NCBI RefSeq assembly: GCF_020521235.1
Contig: NZ_BLAY01000070.1
Coordinates: 1 to 47,545, forward strand
DNA length: 47,545 nt
Origin: Microseira wollei NIES-4236
Lineage (GTDB): Bacteria > Cyanobacteriota > Cyanobacteriia > Cyanobacteriales > Aerosakkonemataceae
Direction: 5' to 3'
The notes under the pieces were generated by a model. That model was not told the origin of the DNA. It did no database searches and saw only the letters and a program-made list of their open reading frames with translations. The translations under genes and the position numbers were made by a program. Of this stretch, positions 1 to 7,016 are shown one piece after another (within the stretch, counting starts at the first letter, position 1; every line of letters begins with the position of its first letter).

Positions 1-1
1 C

Positions 2-160
2 GAAAAGCCAGAAGGGTGGAAAGCATCTGGTAAGCGTATATATCGTGGGTTGTATTGCTCTTCCAACGGTTTGGTTGTTAATGCCGATCTGAATGCTTCT
101 GCAAATATTTTGCGTAAAGTAGCCAGCTTTTCTTCGTTTAGACTTAGGCTTACTGGGTAG
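2..160 (+). CDS. tnpB: TnpB (IS200/IS605-family RNA-guided nuclease), C-terminal fragment
   Basis: Only the last 52 codons are inside the window and the frame is open at the left edge. The translation contains RGLYCSSNGLVVNADLNASA followed by NILRKV, the usual TnpB C-terminus; the NADLNASANI segment carries the last RuvC Asp (RuvC-III). TnpB is an RNA-guided DNA nuclease whose omegaRNA is made from the 3' end of the element. A stop codon (TAG) closes the frame and the downstream DNA is hairpin-rich. Whether the full gene is intact cannot be judged here. Family assignment is confident; activity is unknown. Confidence 0.85.
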   Translation, partial: EKPEGWKASGKRIYRGLYCSSNGLVVNADLNASANILRKVASFSSFRLRLTG

Positions 161-340
161 GCGGTGCTTGACGACCGCAGCGAGAGTTAGGCTGTGGCTA
201 AATCCGATGCCTTCTCTGTCCGCAGAATCTCAGTCTCTTTAGAGCTGAGAGTGTCAAAGTCCCTAACGCAGTCGAGAGCTAAAGCTTGTTTCTTGAGTGC
301 GTCTTACATTCGGAGGTTTTCTCCGAATTATATCCCTGAC
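161..340 (+). ncRNA. Possible TnpB omegaRNA / IS right end
   Basis: Directly after tnpB the sequence holds successive hairpins: GCGGT/ACCGC just after the stop, CTCAG/CTGAG around 230-252, and TCGGAG-GTTT-CTCCGA at 310-326. IS200/IS605 elements end in a hairpin and encode the omegaRNA over the tnpB 3' end and right end, so position and structure fit. The exact right-end cleavage site, and hence the guide, cannot be fixed by eye; it should lie shortly after 326. Confidence 0.45.
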
Positions 341-358
341 GGGGTGCTGACGGGGTGA

Positions 359-403
359 CCAAAAATGTAGAGACGTTGCATTGCCACGTCTCTACATTTT
401 TGG
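359..403. repeat. Perfect 18-bp inverted repeat (AATGTAGAGACG type)
   Basis: Arms at 359-376 and 386-403 are perfect reverse complements around a 9-nt loop. The core AATGTAGAGACGT belongs to a dispersed palindromic repeat type common in filamentous cyanobacteria (from memory). It could act as a bidirectional terminator between tnpB and the radical SAM gene, but it lacks a clear T-run beyond the arm itself. Confidence 0.75.
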
Positions 404-461
404 AGAGGTCTAAAGGACAACATTTCTGATGTGAATCTGAAGTTGCCCAAAAGGGCGGTGT

Positions 462-605
462 TTAGTTCAAATTTGCCAACACAACCTTTGAGTCGTTGGA
501 GGAAGCTGTACTCACCATCCCTGAATATTCGCCGTTATAGTTGGTAAATTCAGACGGAGATCTCCGAATATTAGATAGACGAATTTGCCAATCGGAAACC
601 TGCTC
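462..605 (-). pseudogene. Likely detached C-terminal extension of the radical SAM gene
   Basis: Continuing in frame past the TAA at 606-608, the minus strand encodes EQVSDWQIRLSNIRR and about 30 more residues before the next TAA at 462-464. The EQVSDWQIRL segment is protein-like and joins smoothly to NHLT if the TAA was a Tyr codon (TAT/TAC). The last 30 residues look less conserved. This suggests a nonsense mutation, a sequencing error or, less likely, readthrough. Confidence 0.5.
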
Positions 606-1940
606 TTAGGTAAGGTGATTAGTATTGGAAGTCGTTGTCCATACCCCCCAAAGACAGGTGTCTTCAAACTGTAGCAGTCCTGACTTGCGTAAGTTATGAG
701 CTTGCGGAGTTCCGGGCAAGGGAATAATGCTGTAGCACGAAGTTTGAAATTCCAACTGAGGGTTAATCTCTACCAGTTGATCCACCAGTTCTGAGATGGC
801 TTCCTCAAGACGTAACAAGTCCTCATGGTCATCATCGGGTAGTCCGATAATGATGCCATAAGCAATGACAGGTACACCAGTTCTGACTACAGATTTCATC
901 AACGTACAATGCTCTTGCCACGGTAGGAGTTTCTTGTATGCTTCTCGTCCAAAAACGGGACGTTCGGCAGGGATATAAGCCAAAGGACAACCGACTTTGC
1001 CATCCCAGCCAAACAGTGCTTCAATCAGTTCTTCGTCAGGTCTGAGGTCGGTGCTTTCGTAGTTACGCCCAGCACCCAGAGTTACTTTCCTCAGTTCTAA
1101 ACCATTGGGCCACATGAGAGTTATTCCCATCTCCCGCGCACCATTGGTAATTTCGAGGATCTCTTGTCGCCCCTCAGGAAAGAGTCCACGGGCGAGGAAT
1201 TGATCGGAACCGATATTGATCGAAACCGCCCCCGCTTCTTTCTGGATAGCCAACCATTTGAGGGCTGTTTCTGGGGACATTCTCCGATAGCCAGTGCCGT
1301 AGGTGGGTGTCATGCAAAAATCGCAGGTGCGATCGCAACCAATGTCAGCCACCAGTGAACCTACTGGAACAGTTCCCTGGACATTGGGGAGTGTCCCTAA
1401 ACATTCTTTAGCCACTTCCACCGAGGGTAGTGCCCACTCCTCTGGACTTTTTGCTTTCGTCTTTCTGGGATACTGTTTCCCGTCTGCGAGAATGACACCC
1501 GTGAGTTCTTCTCGTGGAGTTTTTCCAAGTACATAGTCAAAAATCGCCCAATTAGCTGCACCGGATTTATCCTGAACTACTGCTGCTGCGCCCGCCTTCA
1601 AGTAGTGGTGTGGTTCAGCGAAAGCATCCGACCCACCAACGACAATGGGACGACCTCCCTTAGCCAGATGCTCAATCACCATACAAGTGACTTGACGATC
1701 TTGGGAGAAATTAACTGTAACTCCCCAAGCATCATAGGCGTGGGGATCGAGGGCGGCAATTTTGCCCCCAACGTATGTTTTCCGCAGAGTCATACCTTTC
1801 CAGAAAATCTGCCCAAATTCTTCACTATAATTCTCATCTCTGAGGTTGACTAATTGGGCATCAAATCCCCCGGCAAGCAAGTCAGCGAGCAAAACTTGCT
1901 TGCTGATTAACGAACGATGTCTAAATATAGCTATTCTCAC
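606..1940 (-). CDS. B12-binding-domain radical SAM protein, probably truncated by a premature stop
   Basis: The 444-residue product has an N-terminal Rossmann-like B12-binding region (about 1-140; VVGGSDAF at 101-107) and a radical SAM core with the [4Fe-4S] motif CDRTCDFC (Cys202, Cys206, Cys209). It would be a cytosolic SAM-radical enzyme, perhaps a methyltransferase; the substrate is unknown. The start is GTG and no Shine-Dalgarno sequence is visible. The reading stops with ...TSNTNHLT-TAA, but the same frame continues after the stop with EQVSDWQIRL and stays open to 462, which looks like the natural C-terminus. It lies on the same strand as the bac-like cassette, about 0.7 kb downstream of the exporter, so a shared role is possible but unproven. 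Confidence 0.75.
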   Translation of the reverse strand: MRIAIFRHRSLISKQVLLADLLAGGFDAQLVNLRDENYSEEFGQIFWKGMTLRKTYVGGKIAALDPHAYDAWGVTVNFSQDRQVTCMVIEHLAKGGRPIVVGGSDAFAEPHHYLKAGAAAVVQDKSGAANWAIFDYVLGKTPREELTGVILADGKQYPRKTKAKSPEEWALPSVEVAKECLGTLPNVQGTVPVGSLVADIGCDRTCDFCMTPTYGTGYRRMSPETALKWLAIQKEAGAVSINIGSDQFLARGLFPEGRQEILEITNGAREMGITLMWPNGLELRKVTLGAGRNYESTDLRPDEELIEALFGWDGKVGCPLAYIPAERPVFGREAYKKLLPWQEHCTLMKSVVRTGVPVIAYGIIIGLPDDDHEDLLRLEEAISELVDQLVEINPQLEFQTSCYSIIPLPGTPQAHNLRKSGLLQFEDTCLWGVWTTTSNTNHLT

Positions 1941-2114
1941 TTAAGTGATGTACGGATTAAATTAATCAATCTCTTGTGGGGTGGGCATCTTGCCCGCCCT
2001 TGTGTACTTTATAAGAACGAGAAACGCTATAAAGAAGTCCAATTTTTGCCTTCTGCATCGTATAGTCCCGTTGCTGGAACTTCAATCAGTCCAATTGTTG
2101 GAGACTGTTTAGCT

Positions 2115-2323
2115 ACCATAATCGAGGGTGCCGAATGTGGGATAAGAAAATGGGATTTTCGATGGCTCGCGATCGCCTACGACACCAGGTAAGCCGATCG
2201 CAGCCCATGGACGGTAGGACAAGTCGGTGAGCCACTCTTTAATAAAATCAGAGGATAGCAGAAAAATATATGAAATATATGAGATGGACAAAATTTCTGA
2301 TTCTTTTAATCATTCCCCTGCCA
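2115..2323. repeat. Direct repeat copy A flanking the bac-like cassette
   Basis: Aligned by eye with 6791-7006, this copy shares the order ACCATRATYG, ATGGGATTTTC, GCTCGCGA, GGTAGGA, TGAGCCA, GAGGATAG, GAAAAATATA, GAAATATATGAGATG and TTAATCATTCCCCTG. Small insertions and substitutions separate the copies. On the minus strand both could encode a similar short peptide (KEWLTDLSYRP here, KDWLNNFSYHP in copy B), so the repeat may be a remnant of a gene end. Confidence 0.7.
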
Positions 2324-2342
2324 AGAATGATTAGTTGTGGAT

Positions 2343-2519
2343 CGGTTCTTCCGTACATACTATGCTAAACTATCAGTTTAAATAGCCGAAAAGCCGTCAT
2401 ACCTGTATTTCAGTAAATAGAGCCATAAAATAATTGAAAATTATAGCCAAAGTTATTGCTGGGTAAGGCTTTTAGCAACTTAATGCTAATAATTTAGCAT
2501 AGTATGTACTGGAGAACCG
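2343..2519. mobile_element. MITE-like element with ~30-bp terminal inverted repeats
   Basis: The left end (CGGTTCTTCCGTACATACTA then TGCTAAACTAT) is the imperfect reverse complement of the right end, which reads ...ATAATTTAGCATAGTATGTA then CTGGAGAACCG. The element is about 177 bp with an AT-rich interior and no coding capacity, as expected for a non-autonomous MITE. Target-site duplication is not clear. Confidence 0.65.
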
Positions 2520-2674
2520 GATTTACTCCAATTGTACTTTAAAGACTTTTCCAGAAGCTTTGTCAGCCTTTCGGACAGCTATATCTTATCGATTTGTCTT
2601 GTGGCTAAACCAGAATAGGGACTTGTTCGCTGCTTACCAAAATAATTTGGGCTTTGTTTGGGCTTGATATTTGT

Positions 2675-3646
2675 TTAAGTCTCATTAACAGCAGATGGGC
2701 TAGATAAGGTGAGATATATGCCTAACAATATTACAGCAAAAGCTAATAGGTTAGAGAAACTTAGCGTCTGTGAAAAGAATACCCAAGCGAGAATTGCCGT
2801 AAAAACTGGATCGAGAAGAATGCTAACTGAAACGAACCCTGAAGACAATAGCTTGAGGCTGTATGTTAACAGAGAATGACCAACAGCTATTGTTAAACCC
2901 AGGGCTATGACTATTAGCCACCCAGAGATGGAATTGGGAAAAAGATGATCTAGTCCATCTTCTGTAATCAAGAGCAAGGGTAATAGTGACAGACTACCGA
3001 TCGCACAGCACCATAAAATTGTCGTTATACTTGTTAAGCTTTTTTGGATTTCTTCGAGAGCAAGTAGGTAAATACCAAAGACTATTGCAGAGAGTAAGGC
3101 AATTGCATCACCTTGGACTTTGTTGATGTCGATTTGCAGGTCAAGCAATCCTAGAGCGCTGGCTCCGCCAATGGCAATTACCATACCAATGATAAACTTT
3201 TTGTCAAAGCGCCGATGGAAAAAAATCCACCCTACTAGAGTGGTAAATAGTGGGGTCAGGCTATGCATAAGCGCAGAGTTAGCAACGGATGTTTGAGTTA
3301 GCGACCAAGCCCACAAGACTTGAAAGAAGCTACCAGAAATTCCTGCTATCATTAATAACCCAACAGTCCGATTGCCGTACACATTCTTTTCTACAGGTTG
3401 GGTGTTAGATAGTCGCTGACTCACAGCTTGGAGTCCACTCCAAAGTCCCAATACAGCAGCAGCAGTCCAGAGGCGATTAAAAATGGTGGCGTTTGGACTG
3501 ATTGCGTTTTCGCTGAATTTGATTAAGATTGGTGCCATTGCTATAGCTACTATACCTCCCAATAAAGCAGCGATCGCCTTTAGAGTTGGGGCAGTCAATA
3601 ATGATTGCTGGAAGTGTGGTTTTTCATGACTTAAATCATTGCTCAT
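2675..3646 (-). CDS. EamA/DMT-superfamily exporter
   Basis: The 323-residue protein has about ten hydrophobic segments arranged as two EamA halves (about 25-170 and 180-315), the layout of drug/metabolite transporters that often export amino acids or related compounds from the cytoplasm. It is the last gene of the minus-strand bac-like cassette, 165 bp downstream of the BacC-like gene, so it may be co-transcribed or have its own promoter. In Bacillus the bac operon carries an MFS exporter (BacE); this gene may fill the same self-protection role with an unrelated transporter. Substrate is inferred from context only. The ATG start is followed by a hydrophilic N-terminus of about 20 residues, usual for this family. 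Confidence 0.85.
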   Translation of the reverse strand: MSNDLSHEKPHFQQSLLTAPTLKAIAALLGGIVAIAMAPILIKFSENAISPNATIFNRLWTAAAVLGLWSGLQAVSQRLSNTQPVEKNVYGNRTVGLLMIAGISGSFFQVLWAWSLTQTSVANSALMHSLTPLFTTLVGWIFFHRRFDKKFIIGMVIAIGGASALGLLDLQIDINKVQGDAIALLSAIVFGIYLLALEEIQKSLTSITTILWCCAIGSLSLLPLLLITEDGLDHLFPNSISGWLIVIALGLTIAVGHSLLTYSLKLLSSGFVSVSILLDPVFTAILAWVFFSQTLSFSNLLAFAVILLGIYLTLSSPSAVNET

Positions 3647-3811
3647 ACAATTTTACAGTGATGGGGGAGGACAAAAAAATCTACATCTGGCATTTTCTCC
3701 ACGCCGTATTCGGGGTAAATTTGACCTACAGGAGTATCAATATAGTCCCCAAAGCCATAATTTCAGTGTACACGAACTGGCGACGTGTGTTTGAGTAAAT
3801 TTTCGATGCTT

Positions 3812-4588
3812 TTACAAAGCACTGTAACCACCATCAACCATCAGAATTGAACCAGTAACGTAGGAAGCAGCAGCCGAAGCCAAGAAAATTACTGAACCGA
3901 CTAATTCTTCCGGTTCACCTTTACGTTTCATAGGAATCAATCTTTTTAAATTTTCTTGTTCTTGTTCTAGAGGTAAGCGGAATTTTTCAGTACCTTCCAT
4001 AATGTTATTCATATATCCAGGAGCAAAAGCATTAACACGAATTTTGTAATCTGCCCATTCAATAGCGAGGGTGCGCACCAACTGATTAACACCTCCTTTA
4101 GAGGCAGTATAAGCAGCACAATTAGCTAGGCCGATTACACTAGCAATAGAAGAATTCATAATAATTGCTCCACCTGTACCTTGTTGGATCATTTGTTTAG
4201 CAGCTAACTGAGAACAATTAAAATAACCCTTCAAATTAACATTCATAATGGCATCCCATTCATCTTCTTCCAGAGAAATCATAGGTTTAAGAATCTCAAT
4301 CCCGGCATTACAAACCAAAATATCCAGACGGTTGTAATAATCTACAGTTTGTTGAATCAACCTTTGACACTCTTGACGCTTAGTAACATCTGTAGTAAAT
4401 GCTACTGCTTCTTGTCCAGCCGCTTGAATAATTTTGGCAGTTTCTTCTCCTTCAGCCTGTTTAATATCAGCGATCGCTACCTTTACACCAACAGCAGCTA
4501 ATCCTTGTGCGATCGCTTTGCCAATTCCCCTAGCAGCGCCTGTAACAATGGCTACTTTACCTGTTAAGTCAAAAAGATGATTTTCCAC
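3812..4588 (-). CDS. bacC: BacC-like SDR oxidoreductase (dihydroanticapsin dehydrogenase type)
   Basis: A 258-residue classical short-chain dehydrogenase: cofactor motif TGAARGIG (residues 16-23), Asp41 after the second strand (points to NAD), CNAGIEI (93-99), catalytic Ser146/147, Tyr160 and Lys164, and a C-terminal YVTGSILMVDGGY. NAGIEI, AYTASKGGV and the end of the protein resemble Bacillus BacC, which oxidises dihydroanticapsin to anticapsin with NAD+. It lies 54 bp downstream of the BacG-like gene in the same direction. SDRs are numerous, so the BacC assignment rests on residue resemblance plus the neighbours; another alcohol oxidation on the same scaffold is possible. Confidence 0.75.
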   Translation of the reverse strand: MENHLFDLTGKVAIVTGAARGIGKAIAQGLAAVGVKVAIADIKQAEGEETAKIIQAAGQEAVAFTTDVTKRQECQRLIQQTVDYYNRLDILVCNAGIEILKPMISLEEDEWDAIMNVNLKGYFNCSQLAAKQMIQQGTGGAIIMNSSIASVIGLANCAAYTASKGGVNQLVRTLAIEWADYKIRVNAFAPGYMNNIMEGTEKFRLPLEQEQENLKRLIPMKRKGEPEELVGSVIFLASAAASYVTGSILMVDGGYSAL

Positions 4589-4642
4589 TAGCTTACCTGA
4601 AATATTCAGCAGTATTATTTAACGGAAATTGAATAAAATTAC

Positions 4643-5443
4643 TTAAAAAGCCGAAGCAGATAATCCCCCATCTATAGCAATTGTGACACCCGTAATATAA
4701 CTAGCACATTCTGATGATAGAAAAACGACTATATTGGCTACTTCACTAGAGAAGCCAAGACGACCTATAGGAATAGCATTGGTAATTTTTGCTCTAATAA
4801 TATCAGGTGTTTGGTTTTCTTCTTGAGCAGCAATTTCTAAATATTGTCGGTGTCTTGGCGTATCAATTACCCCTGGATTAATAGCAGTAATTAGCACATT
4901 AAACTTAGCGGCTTGCATAGCCACAGCTTTCGTAAAGTTCATGATTGCTGCATTAGCTACACCCGATTTTATGAGCAGGCTAGAAGGTTCTTTTCCTGAT
5001 GTACCAACAATGTTAATAATTCGACCCCATTTTTGGTTTTTCATCGTCGGCAGAACCAGATTACTCATGCGAATGTAGCCTAGTAACTTAGCTTCAAATA
5101 CCCCACGCCAATCATCATCTGACAATTGTTCTACAGCTTGACTAGAAAATGATGCTCCTTCAGAATTATTGATTAAAATATCAATAGCTCCAAATTTATC
5201 TAGTGATAAATTCACTAATTTCTCACATTCATTTGCTTGGTGAACATCAGCAGTTAAGCTGAAAATTTCTAAATTAGGGAACTCCTGAATTAAAGATTTT
5301 TCTGCTTGTTGGATTTTCTCTAGATTCCGTCCACAAATAACTAATTTGCAACCTTCTTTTGCTAATCCTTGAGCGATAGAGAATCCAATTCCAGCACTAG
5401 ATCCCGTAACTAAAGCTACTTTCCCTGTTAGTCCTAAATCCAT
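4643..5443 (-). CDS. bacG: BacG/AerF-like atypical SDR reductase
   Basis: A 266-residue SDR with an intact nucleotide motif (TGSSAGIG, 13-20) but without the usual catalytic residues. The Ser region reads NIVGTSGKEP (144-153), and the Tyr and Lys positions are Ser160 and Asn164. The same losses occur in Bacillus BacG (YwfH), which reads INIVG then KEP and NAALIN in those places and reduces the conjugated double bond of H2HPP to tetrahydro-4-hydroxyphenylpyruvate. The NNAG motif is altered to NNSEG. The gene starts 13 bp after the bicupin gene stops, with GGAATAAT upstream as a weak ribosome site. The shared atypical active site makes BacG/AerF the best call, in keeping with AerF acting after AerD and AerE. 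Confidence 0.8.
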   Translation of the reverse strand: MDLGLTGKVALVTGSSAGIGFSIAQGLAKEGCKLVICGRNLEKIQQAEKSLIQEFPNLEIFSLTADVHQANECEKLVNLSLDKFGAIDILINNSEGASFSSQAVEQLSDDDWRGVFEAKLLGYIRMSNLVLPTMKNQKWGRIINIVGTSGKEPSSLLIKSGVANAAIMNFTKAVAMQAAKFNVLITAINPGVIDTPRHRQYLEIAAQEENQTPDIIRAKITNAIPIGRLGFSSEVANIVVFLSSECASYITGVTIAIDGGLSASAF

Positions 5444-5456
5444 GAAGATTATTCCT

Positions 5457-6155
5457 TTATGCAGTAGAGGTAAGTTTTCCGACAGAATTAATCACACAGA
5501 AATCTTGTTCCCTGTTAAGAGGTTGTTTAAAAAACAGAATTTTGATTAAAGTTACTTCTTCTGTTGTCAAATTATATCCTTCATTAACTATGTTAGCAGG
5601 AGCATAATAAATTTCACCAGTTTTCACTTGCTGTTGTTCGTTGCCTACAGTGATGAGCATTTCACCAGACAAAACTATGCCGATTTCTTCAGTATCAGAT
5701 TGCTGACTCTTAATTTTTACACCTGTCGGAATTTTGGCGATCGCAATTTCAAACCACGAACCAGTAGCAGCTTGATAAATTAAATCTGTGGCAGTATCTT
5801 TTGTTGGCGATAGGTTGAGTATCTCTTCACTTACTGATGAATTTACCAAGCGTTTGACATCAAGGGAAAAGATAGTTTCAGTAGAAGAACAATTCACCGC
5901 TCCATGAGGAACATTAGCACCAACAGCATAAACTTGCTGTAGTGGTTTGAGAACTTCTTTGTGACCGTTGATGTTCATCTCCATCTTACCAGAAATTACC
6001 ATACCTATTTGGCTCTCTGGATGTTGATGTAATTTTAAACTAGCTCCTGGAGCAATGTAAGCAAATTGAAATACTGTATCTTGACATTGAAATGCCAACA
6101 GTTCTATATCTGAACCAATTTTGATACGTTGAGACTGGGGAAAATTTTTAGACAT
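5457..6155 (-). CDS. bacB: BacB/AerE-like bicupin isomerase with degenerate second cupin
   Basis: A 232-residue tandem cupin. The first domain (about 20-100) keeps BacB's metal ligands: HQHPESQIGMV gives His43, His45 and Gln49, and VPHGA gives His84. BacB and AerE isomerise the exocyclic H2HPP to its conjugated endocyclic form in the cytosol. The second domain (about 125-212) keeps the fold motif EEIGIVLSGEM, but the ligand positions read Gln151, Ser153, Glu157 and Asn191 where BacB has two His, Gln and His, so it probably no longer binds metal. It begins 7 bp after the BacA-like stop and ends 13 bp before the BacG-like gene, which indicates one operon. Family call is strong; the exact isomer made cannot be read from sequence. 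Confidence 0.85.
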   Translation of the reverse strand: MSKNFPQSQRIKIGSDIELLAFQCQDTVFQFAYIAPGASLKLHQHPESQIGMVISGKMEMNINGHKEVLKPLQQVYAVGANVPHGAVNCSSTETIFSLDVKRLVNSSVSEEILNLSPTKDTATDLIYQAATGSWFEIAIAKIPTGVKIKSQQSDTEEIGIVLSGEMLITVGNEQQQVKTGEIYYAPANIVNEGYNLTTEEVTLIKILFFKQPLNREQDFCVINSVGKLTSTA

Positions 6156-6162
6156 ATATTGA

Positions 6163-6759
6163 TTATATTTTTTTATTGTAAAAAATAGACCAACTCATAG
6201 GAATTCTTCCATAAGTACTGACAAATTCTAAATCATATAAATTTAGTGCCTTTTCATTGGTAATAGCAAAATCAGCTAAACCTTGCTTTACTAACATAGC
6301 TGCGGCACTTGTAGAGTTGACAAGCTCTACGTCAATTTCTGCTCGATCTAAAGAAATTGGCAATAGTTTTGATAATAAAGGTAACGGAGCTGGATGACTA
6401 ACTATTTTGCTGCCCTTTAAATCTAACTCTGTATCTTTTCTTTTTGCTAATCCATAGATAGGGGTTGGATACGTGAATATAAGACCCAAATCAAAATCAG
6501 GTTCCATATAAAATTCATTGATTTTATCGTAAGCATGAGGAACCAAAGCTAAATCTATTTGTTTGTTTAGTAAATTCTCGGCTAAATCCGAGAATTTATC
6601 AAATAACTTTACTGACACAGTTATTTCCTCGTTTTGTAATTGACTAATAACATAATTTAGAGCTTCTTCGCTACTAGTTCCACTAGGACCTAAAGTACCT
6701 AGAATTATAGTTTTAGAGGAGGGAATAGAGTAATGAAAATCCATTGAAAACTTTAGCAT
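6163..6759 (-). CDS. bacA: Prephenate decarboxylase, BacA/AerD family
   Basis: The 198-residue protein is a stand-alone prephenate-dehydratase-fold enzyme matching BacA along its length: LGTLGPSGTSSEEA (20-33), LVPHAYDKINEFYMEPDFDL, PIYGLAKR, IVSHPAP, ELVNSTSAAAMLVKQGLADF, and the end IPMSWSIF. BacA and AerD decarboxylate prephenate without aromatisation to give dihydro-4-hydroxyphenylpyruvate, the first step to anticapsin or the aeruginosin Choi unit. There is no ACT domain, which separates it from PheA. ATG 6757-6759 is preceded by AGGAG at good spacing, which fixes the start. It is the first gene of the cassette and the clearest member. The start region lies next to repeat copy B. Confidence 0.9.
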   Translation of the reverse strand: MLKFSMDFHYSIPSSKTIILGTLGPSGTSSEEALNYVISQLQNEEITVSVKLFDKFSDLAENLLNKQIDLALVPHAYDKINEFYMEPDFDLGLIFTYPTPIYGLAKRKDTELDLKGSKIVSHPAPLPLLSKLLPISLDRAEIDVELVNSTSAAAMLVKQGLADFAITNEKALNLYDLEFVSTYGRIPMSWSIFYNKKI

Positions 6760-6764
6760 TATTT

Positions 6765-6771
6765 CAACTCC
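6765..6771 (-). promoter_or_regulatory. Shine-Dalgarno site of the bac-like cassette
   Basis: On the minus strand CAGGAGTTGAAATA precedes the ATG of the BacA-like gene. AGGAG at this distance is the best ribosome site of the cassette and supports translation starting at 6759. No clear promoter hexamers could be fixed upstream, where repeat copy B begins. Confidence 0.6.
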
Positions 6772-6790
6772 TGATTAACTATGCGATAAC

Positions 6791-7006
6791 ACCATGATTG
6801 CGGGCAAAGTGTCAATACCCCGGATCAGGAGGATGGGATTTTCCTCCCGCTCGCGAAAGATCTTTACTCACCAGAGCGATCTCCACTCCTGGATGGTAGG
6901 AGAAGTTGTTGAGCCAATCTTTCATCGAAACCGAGGATAGGGGAAAAATATAAGAAATATATGAGATGAGCTAAATTTCCAATTTTCTTAATCATTCCCC
7001 TGGCAA
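6791..7006. repeat. Direct repeat copy B flanking the bac-like cassette
   Basis: Same-orientation partner of 2115-2323 (shared blocks listed there). It fills nearly the whole gap between the BacA-like start and the sensor-kinase stop, so the cassette promoter should lie within or beside it. A minus-strand frame reads MKDWLNNFSYHP and then diverges from copy A. Confidence 0.7.
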
Positions 7007-7016
7007 CGCTGTTTTC

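Larger units (their letters stand above)
1941..2674. other. Intergenic region with direct-repeat copy A and a MITE-like element
   Basis: No convincing gene is visible. The stretch holds repeat copy A (2115-2323), matched by copy B upstream of the bac-like cassette, and a separate element with terminal inverted repeats (2343-2519). The remaining sequence is AT-rich and may contain the terminator of the exporter gene. Confidence 0.7.

Noticed and set aside
1917-2192. Plus-strand 91-codon frame after the radical SAM start
   Set aside because: It overlaps the divergent gene start and repeat copy A and has no recognisable protein features.
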